5,401 bases of DNA, taken from assembly GCA_903831925.1 (NCBI GenBank), contig CAIKZV010000138.1:1-5401 (forward strand), given 5' to 3'. Position numbers and translations under genes: made by a program. Source of the DNA: an uncultured Burkholderiales bacterium. GTDB lineage: Bacteria; Pseudomonadota; Gammaproteobacteria; Burkholderiales; Burkholderiaceae_E. Each line of letters opens with the position of its first letter. Position 1 is the stretch's first letter. Under the pieces are notes generated by a model. The model was not told where the DNA came from, searched no databases, and saw only the letters and a program-made list of their open reading frames with translations. Positions 1 through 5,401 of the stretch are shown here, one piece after another.

Positions 1-441
1 GGCCCCCAGCCAGCCGCCCTGGCCGTGCTCGGCCATATGGCGCGCTGCCGCCCGAAAGGTCAGGAACACGCCTTCGACATTGATGCGCTGGATGCGACGG
101 AATTCTTCGAGCGTCATGTCGAGCACGGTCTTGCCCTTGCCGCCGATGCCGGCGTTGGCAAAGCACGAATCGACGCGTCCGAGCGCGGCCACCGAGGCGG
201 CAAAGCTGCTTTCAACCTGCGCCTCGTCACCGACGTCGCACACGAAGGCATGCACCCGCTTGTCGTCGCCGCACTCTTTGGCCAGCGCCGCGCGGGCGTT
301 TTCGGTCTTTTCGGGACGCGAGCCCCAGATCGCGACCGACGCACCTGACGCAAGCAGCGCGCGCGCCATGCCGTAGCCGATGCCGCCGTTGCCGCCGGTG
401 ATGACCGAGCCATGCCCGGTGAGGTCGAAGGGTTTGTACAT
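1..441 (-). CDS. Short-chain dehydrogenase/reductase (SDR), 3' partial
   Basis: First 147 codons of a classical SDR; the frame is open to base 1, so the gene continues past the left edge. The protein starts MYKPFDLTGHGSVITGG. The Rossmann glycine motif TGGNGGIG is at residues 15-22, CDVGD at 68-72 (Asp69 contacts adenine in the family), ANAG at 95-98, and NVEGVF at 121-126 with the structural/catalytic Asn121. The catalytic Ser and the YxxxK pair fall outside the window, so activity cannot be confirmed. The end of the second beta strand reads WGSRPEK, with no acidic residue and an Arg at 42, which by family rules favours NADP(H) over NAD(H). The substrate is unknown; SDRs of this type act on sugars, hydroxyacids, steroids or acyl-ACPs. 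The start is well fixed: AAGGAGA lies five bases upstream and an in-frame stop is at 463-465. It follows the PLP enzyme by 57 bp and could be cotranscribed with it. Confidence 0.9.
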   Translation of the reverse strand, partial: MYKPFDLTGHGSVITGGNGGIGYGMARALLASGASVAIWGSRPEKTENARAALAKECGDDKRVHAFVCDVGDEAQVESSFAASVAALGRVDSCFANAGIGGKGKTVLDMTLEEFRRIQRINVEGVFLTFRAAARHMAEHGQGGWLGA

Positions 442-446
442 GTTGG

Positions 447-453
447 TCTCCTT
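447..453 (-). promoter_or_regulatory. Shine-Dalgarno sequence of the SDR gene
   Basis: On the minus strand this reads AAGGAGA, near-ideal complementarity to the 16S 3' end, ending five bases before the ATG at 441. It fixes the SDR start. Confidence 0.8.
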
Positions 454-456
454 GTT

Positions 457-480
457 AGCCGATCACGCATGATAACGGCT
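457..480 (-). other. Imperfect hairpin between the PLP enzyme and SDR genes
   Basis: Transcribed leftwards, CGGCT at 476-480 and AGCCG at 457-461 are placed as if to pair on paper as AGCCG with CGGCT, and ATCA (470-473 on the minus strand) pairs with TGAT (462-465). This gives a five-pair stem, a two-base bulge, a four-pair stem and a TGCG loop. It ends four bases before the SDR Shine-Dalgarno. No T-run follows, so it is not a classical intrinsic terminator. It could be an mRNA stability or translation element, or chance. Confidence 0.35.
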
Positions 481-490
481 GGCCGGCCAG
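479..490. repeat. 12-bp perfect palindrome CTGGCCGGCCAG
   Basis: The sequence equals its own reverse complement and lies in the 57-bp gap, just after the PLP enzyme's stop codon and touching the hairpin at 457-480. It could be an operator half-site pair, but it is all G/C apart from one T/A pair and symmetry does not extend further, so chance in high-GC DNA is plausible. Confidence 0.35.
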
Positions 491-498
491 GACCCTCC

Positions 499-1515
499 CT
501 AGTCGGCCACCGGCACCTTGCCCAGCACCACCTGCTCGAAGGCATGCAGCGAGGTCGCGCCGCCGGTATGCAGAAAAAGAATTTTTTCGTCTTTACGGAA
601 ATAGCCTTTTCTCGAGAGGTCGATCAGACCGGCCATTACCTTGCCGGTATAAACCGGATCGAGCAGGATGCCCTCGGTGCGCGCGAGCATCTGCACCGCC
701 TCAACCATCTTCCTGTTGGGGACCGAATATTTCGGCCGCCAGTAGTCGCCAAAGCTCAGCACCGCTTCGCGCGGCACGGTCAGGTCGATGCCCAGCAGAT
801 CGCACACCGCCTGCGCCTCGCGATGCACCAGCGGGTCCTGATCGGCCGGATCACGGCTGACACCGATGCCGACGATCGGAATCGTGATGCGGTTGCCCAG
901 AAAGCCGGCAAGCAGTCCGCCGTGGGTGCCCGAGCTGCCAGAGCCGACCACCACCCGGTCGATCTTCACGCCCTGATCGAAGAGCTGCTGCTGCAACTCC
1001 TGCGCGCAGGCGACATAGCCCAGACCGCCCAGGGCATTGGAGCCGCCGCCGGCAATGATGTAGGCCTTGCGCCCCACCGCGGCAAGCTCGTCGGCCACCC
1101 GCTTCATCGCGGCAGCCATATCGGTGCCGGCCGGCACGACATCGATGTGTTCGACGCCCATCAGCCTGAACATGAAGTGATTGCCGCTGGCATCGTCGTG
1201 GAAGGAATCGGGCACCCGCTCCTCGATGACAAAGCGGCACTTCAGGCCCTCCCGAACCGCTGCGGCCAGCGTGATGCGGCAGTGGTTCGACTGCGGCGCG
1301 CCGCAGGTCACCAGGGTGTCGGCGCCCTGGGCCAGCGCATCGGCGACCAGGAACTCCAGCTTGCGGGTCTTGTTGCCGCCGGGGGTCAGGCCGAGCTGGT
1401 CATCGCGCTTGATCCAGACCTGCGGGCCACCCAGCGCCTGCGTAAAGCGCGGCATGAACTCAAGCGGCGTCGCGCCGTGGGTATAGACGCGTCGGGGAAA
1501 GCGGGAGAGGTCCAT
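499..1515 (-). CDS. PLP-dependent D-cysteine desulfhydrase / L-cysteate sulfo-lyase family enzyme
   Basis: Complete 338-residue cytosolic enzyme of the ACC-deaminase/D-cysteine desulfhydrase fold (tryptophan-synthase-beta-like PLP group); its length is normal for that family. It begins LSRFPR and continues IKRDDQLGL, then GGNKTRKLEF with the PLP Schiff-base lysine at K49. QSNH at 75-78 carries the substrate-contacting Ser76, and SGSSGTHGG at 192-200 is the PLP-phosphate loop. VYTGK at 288-292 contains the conserved Tyr289, and LHTGGA spans 315-320. ACC deaminases have Glu after that Tyr and Leu in the last motif; here both are Thr (T290, T317). This argues against ACC deaminase and for beta-elimination: D-cysteine to pyruvate, ammonia and H2S, or L-cysteate to pyruvate, ammonia and sulfite. 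I cannot separate these two (dcyD versus cuyA), so no symbol is given. The ATG is supported by a GGAG nine bases upstream and by the N-terminal motif; an in-frame stop lies at 1540-1542. The stop is TAG. It sits 65 bp after the oxidoreductase and 57 bp before the SDR gene. Confidence 0.92.
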   Translation of the reverse strand: MDLSRFPRRVYTHGATPLEFMPRFTQALGGPQVWIKRDDQLGLTPGGNKTRKLEFLVADALAQGADTLVTCGAPQSNHCRITLAAAVREGLKCRFVIEERVPDSFHDDASGNHFMFRLMGVEHIDVVPAGTDMAAAMKRVADELAAVGRKAYIIAGGGSNALGGLGYVACAQELQQQLFDQGVKIDRVVVGSGSSGTHGGLLAGFLGNRITIPIVGIGVSRDPADQDPLVHREAQAVCDLLGIDLTVPREAVLSFGDYWRPKYSVPNRKMVEAVQMLARTEGILLDPVYTGKVMAGLIDLSRKGYFRKDEKILFLHTGGATSLHAFEQVVLGKVPVAD

Positions 1516-1580
1516 CGTCAGGGACTCCAGGTGGCGTGATCATCGATCGGACAGACCGGGCGCGGCATGCTCGCAAGAGA
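1516..1580. other. 65-bp intergenic spacer, oxidoreductase to PLP enzyme
   Basis: Contains the PLP gene's Shine-Dalgarno and a cluster of overlapping six-base palindromes (TGATCA 1537-1542, ATCGAT 1542-1547, CGATCG 1544-1549). I see no strong stem followed by a T-run, and no convincing -35/-10 pair reading leftwards. Read-through from the upstream gene is the simplest reading. Confidence 0.5.
1525..1528 (-). promoter_or_regulatory. Shine-Dalgarno sequence of the PLP enzyme gene
   Basis: The minus strand reads GGAG (in CTGGAGTCC), nine bases before the ATG at 1515. It is a modest but acceptable ribosome binding site and supports this start over the downstream Met21. Confidence 0.6.
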
Positions 1581-4500
1581 TCAGACCAGCACGCGCTCGA
1601 TCCCGCCGTCGTTGGCCCGACGAACATAGTCGGGCATCCAGTCGGCACCCAGCACATGGCGGGCGATCTCGACCACGATGTAGTCGGCCTCGACCGCGAC
1701 ATCGCCCTCATAACGCGACAGACCCTGCAAGCACGAGGGGCAGGAGGTCAGCACCTTGACCGGCCCGTCGAAGGCCTCGCCGCTGCTGCCGGCAGGCGCC
1801 GCCTGACGACCCTCGCGGATCGCCTGCGTTGCCTGCGTCATCTCGGACTCCTTGCGAAACCGCACCTGGGTCGAGATGTCGGGACGCGTCACCGCAAGCG
1901 TGCCCGACTCACCGCAGCAGCGATCGTTCTTCTCGATACGCCCGTTGGCCTCCTCGTTCATGAGGGCATTGACCACCTTGAGCGGCGCATGCGCCTTCAT
2001 CGGGCTGTGGCAGGGGTCGTGATACATGTAGCGGGTGCCGGTCACGCCTTCGAGGCGCACGCCCTTTTCCATCAGGAATTCGTGGATGTCCAGGATGCGG
2101 CAGCCCGGAAAGATCCGCTCGAACTCGTACTTCTGAAGCTGGTCATAGCAGGTGCCGCACGACACCACTACCGTCTTGATGTCGAGGTAGTTGAGCGTGT
2201 TGGCGACACGGTGAAAGAGCACCCGGTTGTCGGTGATGATCTTGTCGGCCTTGTCGAAATCGCCCGAGCCGCGCTGCGGATAGCCGCAGCACAGATAGCC
2301 CGGCGGCAGCACGGTTTGTACGCCGACATGCCAGAGCATCGCCTGCGTGGCCAGACCGACCTGCGAGAACAGCCGCTCTGAGCCGCACCCCGGGAAATAG
2401 AAGACAGCCTCGGCATCGACCGCCATCGCGCGCGGATCGCGGATGATCGGCACATAGCGCGCATCCTCGATATCGAGCAGTGCACGCGCTGCCTTCTTGG
2501 GCAGATTGCCCGGCATCTTCTTGTTGATGAAGTGAATCACCTGCTCGGTGAGCTTCGGGCGCCCCACGGTGGCCGGCGGCTGCGCGGTCTGGGCCTTGGC
2601 CGGCGCCTTGAGGACATCGTGCGCGACGCGCTGCGCCTTGTAGCCCCAGTCGATCATGACCTTGCGGGCCAGATTGATCGTGCTCGGGTTGGTCGCGTTC
2701 AGAAAGAACATCGAGGCCGCCGTGCCCGGGTTGAAGCGCTTCTGGCCCATCTTGCGCAGCAGGTTGCGCATCGCCATCGAGACATCACCGAAGTCGATAT
2801 CGACCGGGCATGGCGTGGCGCACTTGTGGCAGACGGTGCAGTGATCGGCCACGTCGCCGAATTCATCCCAGTGCCGGATGGAGATACCGCGGCGGGTCTG
2901 CTCCTCGTAGAGGAAGGCCTCGATCAGGAGCGAGGTGGCGAGGATCTTGTCGCGCGGGCTGTAAAGCAGATTGGCGCGCGGCACATGGGTCGAGCAGACC
3001 GGCTTGCACTTGCCGCAACGCAGGCAGTCCTTGATCGAGTCGGCAATCGAGCCGATGTCGGACTGCTGCATGATCAGCGACTCGGCACCCATCAGCCCGA
3101 AGCTCGGGGTATAGGCATTGCGCAGATCGCCGTCGACCATCAGTTTGCCGCGGTTGAAGCGGCCCTCGGGATCGACGCGCTGCTTGTAGTCGCGAAACTC
3201 GGCGAGCTCGTCGGTCGTCAGGAACTCGAGCTTGGTGATGCCGATGCCGTGCTCACCCGAGATGACGCCATCAAGCGAGCGGGCCAGCGCCATGATGCGC
3301 GCCACCGCGGCCTGGGCCGATTGCAGCATGGCGTAATCGTCGGAGTTGACCGGCAGATTGGTGTGCACATTGCCGTCGCCGGCATGCATGTGCAGCGCCA
3401 CGAACACCCGCCCGCGCAGCACCTTGCGGTGCAGATCGATGCAGCGATCAAGGATCGGACCGAAGGCCTGCCCGGAAAACACCGCCGACAGCGGGGCGAG
3501 GAGTTCGGTCTTCCAGGACACCCTGATCGTCCGGTCCTGCAAAAGATGAAAGAGGCGCTGACCGGCATCGCCGGCCGAGCGGCTTTGCGCGGTCGACAGG
3601 GCCGCCGCCAGCCCGAGTTGATCAAAGCGAGCCGCGGCGGTGGCCAGCGGCGCATCGATCTCGTGCAGCAGGAATTCCCAGCGGGCCCTGACCTGCGCGA
3701 GGATCTCGCTGGCCTGCGCCACCCGCTCGAGCAGCATCTCGACCGGCACACGGGCATTGGCACCGCCGTCGTCGGACTTGCCAAGCGGCAGGGCCGCCGG
3801 GTCGACCGACAGCATCGTCTGGAGTTCGTCGACCAGACGCAGCTTGTTGCGAATCGACAGTTCGATGTTGATGTGCTCGATGCCGTCGGTGTATTCGGCC
3901 ATGCGCGGCAGCGGGATCACGACGTCTTCGTTGATCTTGAAGGCGTTGGTGTGACGAGCGATGGCCGCGGTGCGGGCACGGTCGAGCCAGAAGGTCTTGC
4001 GCGCCTCGGGCGAGACCGCCACAAAGCCCTCGCCGCTGCGGGCATTGGCCATGCGCACGACTTCGGAGGTGGCGCGCGCCACGCCTTCTTCGTCGTCGCC
4101 CACGATGTCGCCAAAGAGCGCCATCTTGGGCAGGCTGCCGCGACGCGACTTGGTGGCATAGCCGACCGCACGCAGATATCGCTCATCGAGATGCTCGAGA
4201 CCGGCGAGGATGGCGCCGTGCGGGCGACCATCAAGATAGTTCTTGATCTCGACGATCGAGGGCACGGCATCCTTGGCCTGTCCGAAAAACTCCAGACACA
4301 CCGTGCGGACATGGCGCGGCATGCGATGCAGCACCCAGCGCGCCGAGGTGATCAGGCCGTCGCAGCCTTCCTTCTGGATGCCGGGCAGACCAGCCAGGAA
4401 CTTGTCGGTGACATCCTTGCCCAGGCCCTGCTTGCGAAAGCGGGCGCCTGGGATCTCGAGCAGCTCGGTGCGCATCGGTTCGCCGCGCATGCTGCCGTCG

Positions 4501-5401
4501 GCATTGAGCCGGTCGGGCGCATACCAGTCGAGACGAAAGCGGGCCGTGGCCGCGTCATGGATCTTGCCGAGGTTGTGGCCGATGCGGGTGATCTCGAGCC
4601 AGTTGCCCTGCGGATCGACCATGCGCCACCAGGCGAGGTTGTCGAGCGCCGTGCCCCAGAGCACCGCCTTCTTGCCGCCGGCATTCATGGCGATGTTGCC
4701 GCCAATGCAGGAGGCCTCCAGTGACGTGGGATCGACCGCAAAGACCAGCCCTGCGGCATCGGCCGCTTCGGTCACGCGCTTGGTGACCACCCCGGCTTCG
4801 GAGAAGATCGTGGCAACCGGGCCGTCAACCTCGGGCAGCTGCTGCTGAGTCACGGCGCCGATGCCGATCAGCTTTTCGGTGTTGATCACTGCCGACATCG
4901 GTGTGAGCGGAATCGCGCCGCCGGTATAGCCGGTGCCGCCGCCGCGCGGAATGATGGTCAGGCCGAGCTCGATGCAGCCGGCCACCAGTTGCGCGATCTG
5001 CGCCTCGGAATCGGGCATCAGCACAACGAAGGGATACTCGACCCGCCAGTCGGTGGCATCGGTCACATGAGAGACCCGCGACATGCCGTCGAAGCGGATG
5101 TTGTCGCGGGCGGTCACGCGCGACAGCAGCCTCAGGGTGCGGGCTCGCAGATCGGCGGTCTGATCAAAGGTGGCGCGAAACCGCTCGATCGCGGCATGAG
5201 CAAGTTCGAGCAGGCGGGCCACGCGTTCGGCGCGTACCCCCGGGTTGGCGCCGTCGGCCGGCAGGGCATCGGGCTCGCGGCGACGCTCGATTTCGGTCAG
5301 ACGATGGGTGAGCGCCTCGATGAGCGCCTCGCGCCTGCGCGGATTGTCGAGCAGGTCGTCCTGCAGAAAAGGATTGCGCTGCACGACCCAGATGTCGCCC
5401 A
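1581..5401 (-). CDS. Fused FAD-linked D-2-hydroxyacid dehydrogenase / Fe-S (CCG-domain) oxidoreductase, DUF3683 type, 5' partial
   Basis: Large single-polypeptide flavin/iron-sulfur dehydrogenase, probably oxidising a D-2-hydroxyacid (D-lactate or D-2-hydroxyglutarate type) and passing electrons to an acceptor such as quinone. Residue 1 below is the GTG at 5384, used only for numbering. That codon is internal: the frame stays open to 5401, reading GDIWV just before it, so the real start is outside the window. Residues 1 to about 90 are the end of the DUF3683-like region. About 95-290 is a PCMH-type FAD domain with PRGGGTGYTGGAIP at 146-159 and IGGNIAMNAGG at 227-237. The FAD-oxidase C-terminal part has HMHAGDGNVH (665-674) and EHGIGITK (711-718), the metal/substrate His and Glu positions of this family. 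Two [4Fe-4S] motifs follow (C787/790/793/797 and C849/852/855/859). Two complete CCG domains end the protein: C1000, C1032-C1033, C1076/C1079, and C1125, C1156-C1157, C1215/C1218. No transmembrane segment is evident. It resembles GlcD plus GlcF joined, or E. coli YdiJ, but is longer. The family is secure; the substrate is not. Confidence 0.93.
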   Translation of the reverse strand, partial: GDIWVVQRNPFLQDDLLDNPRRREALIEALTHRLTEIERRREPDALPADGANPGVRAERVARLLELAHAAIERFRATFDQTADLRARTLRLLSRVTARDNIRFDGMSRVSHVTDATDWRVEYPFVVLMPDSEAQIAQLVAGCIELGLTIIPRGGGTGYTGGAIPLTPMSAVINTEKLIGIGAVTQQQLPEVDGPVATIFSEAGVVTKRVTEAADAAGLVFAVDPTSLEASCIGGNIAMNAGGKKAVLWGTALDNLAWWRMVDPQGNWLEITRIGHNLGKIHDAATARFRLDWYAPDRLNADGSMRGEPMRTELLEIPGARFRKQGLGKDVTDKFLAGLPGIQKEGCDGLITSARWVLHRMPRHVRTVCLEFFGQAKDAVPSIVEIKNYLDGRPHGAILAGLEHLDERYLRAVGYATKSRRGSLPKMALFGDIVGDDEEGVARATSEVVRMANARSGEGFVAVSPEARKTFWLDRARTAAIARHTNAFKINEDVVIPLPRMAEYTDGIEHINIELSIRNKLRLVDELQTMLSVDPAALPLGKSDDGGANARVPVEMLLERVAQASEILAQVRARWEFLLHEIDAPLATAAARFDQLGLAAALSTAQSRSAGDAGQRLFHLLQDRTIRVSWKTELLAPLSAVFSGQAFGPILDRCIDLHRKVLRGRVFVALHMHAGDGNVHTNLPVNSDDYAMLQSAQAAVARIMALARSLDGVISGEHGIGITKLEFLTTDELAEFRDYKQRVDPEGRFNRGKLMVDGDLRNAYTPSFGLMGAESLIMQQSDIGSIADSIKDCLRCGKCKPVCSTHVPRANLLYSPRDKILATSLLIEAFLYEEQTRRGISIRHWDEFGDVADHCTVCHKCATPCPVDIDFGDVSMAMRNLLRKMGQKRFNPGTAASMFFLNATNPSTINLARKVMIDWGYKAQRVAHDVLKAPAKAQTAQPPATVGRPKLTEQVIHFINKKMPGNLPKKAARALLDIEDARYVPIIRDPRAMAVDAEAVFYFPGCGSERLFSQVGLATQAMLWHVGVQTVLPPGYLCCGYPQRGSGDFDKADKIITDNRVLFHRVANTLNYLDIKTVVVSCGTCYDQLQKYEFERIFPGCRILDIHEFLMEKGVRLEGVTGTRYMYHDPCHSPMKAHAPLKVVNALMNEEANGRIEKNDRCCGESGTLAVTRPDISTQVRFRKESEMTQATQAIREGRQAAPAGSSGEAFDGPVKVLTSCPSCLQGLSRYEGDVAVEADYIVVEIARHVLGADWMPDYVRRANDGGIERVLV

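Noticed and set aside
442..498. Intrinsic terminator between the PLP enzyme and SDR genes.
   Set aside because: The hairpin present is bulged and followed by AACAAGGAG rather than a T-tract, so Rho-independent termination is not supported.
114..545. A 143-codon minus-strand frame overlapping the SDR start.
   Set aside because: It is out of frame with the SDR, is Arg/Pro/Ala-rich, and overlaps the PLP gene's end. The true SDR frame starts at 441 and runs off the left edge.
412..1539. A 375-codon plus-strand open frame covering the PLP enzyme gene.
   Set aside because: It lies opposite a complete, well-conserved PLP enzyme and shows no family motif of its own; same high-GC artefact.
1537..1549. 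Cluster of overlapping palindromes TGATCA/ATCGAT/CGATCG, considered as an operator or terminator.
   Set aside because: Each is only six bases, the combined stem is about four pairs, and no T-run follows; likely chance.
1536..2381. A 281-codon plus-strand open frame opposite the C-terminal CCG domains.
   Set aside because: Composition typical of antisense shadow frames, no motif, and it overlaps conserved CCG-domain coding sequence.
2532..4724. A 730-codon open frame on the plus strand, opposite the large oxidoreductase.
   Set aside because: Its translation is rich in Arg, Ala, Gly, His and Asp with no recognisable domain, and the opposite strand encodes an unmistakable protein with all motifs intact. 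Long antisense frames are expected from G/C-biased third positions.

Overview
The window is a compact, high-GC stretch with three genes, all on the minus strand and all in the same direction (right to left as numbered). The sequence of the largest gene closely resembles, from memory, a long FAD/Fe-S oxidoreductase with an N-terminal DUF3683 region that is typical of Betaproteobacteria. With the high GC and strong G/C third-position bias, this points to a betaproteobacterium (Burkholderiales or Rhodocyclales-like). No species can be named from the sequence alone.

Layout in transcription order: (1) 5401-1581, a very large fused flavin/iron-sulfur oxidoreductase. It runs off the right edge, so its true N-terminus is outside the window. 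It carries a D-lactate/D-2-hydroxyglutarate dehydrogenase-type FAD module, two [4Fe-4S] ferredoxin motifs and two CCG cysteine-rich domains. (2) After a 65-bp gap, 1515-499, a complete PLP-dependent enzyme of the D-cysteine desulfhydrase / L-cysteate sulfo-lyase branch of the ACC-deaminase family. (3) After a 57-bp gap, 441-1, the N-terminal 147 codons of a short-chain dehydrogenase/reductase whose catalytic Tyr/Lys lie beyond the left edge.

The short gaps, shared strand, recognisable Shine-Dalgarno sequences and lack of a convincing terminator are compatible with one transcription unit. A metabolic link is only a suggestion. The desulfhydrase would release pyruvate, ammonia and sulfide (or sulfite from cysteate). 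The large enzyme probably oxidises a D-2-hydroxyacid and passes electrons through its own Fe-S chain. The SDR would interconvert an alcohol and a carbonyl. The first protein looks like a widely conserved housekeeping enzyme, so the neighbours may simply be adjacent.

I found no RNA genes, mobile elements, CRISPR arrays or tandem repeats, and no clearly new system. The best leads are the unresolved substrate of the fused oxidoreductase, the unresolved specificity of the PLP enzyme, and a small hairpin plus 12-bp palindrome in the gap before the SDR.
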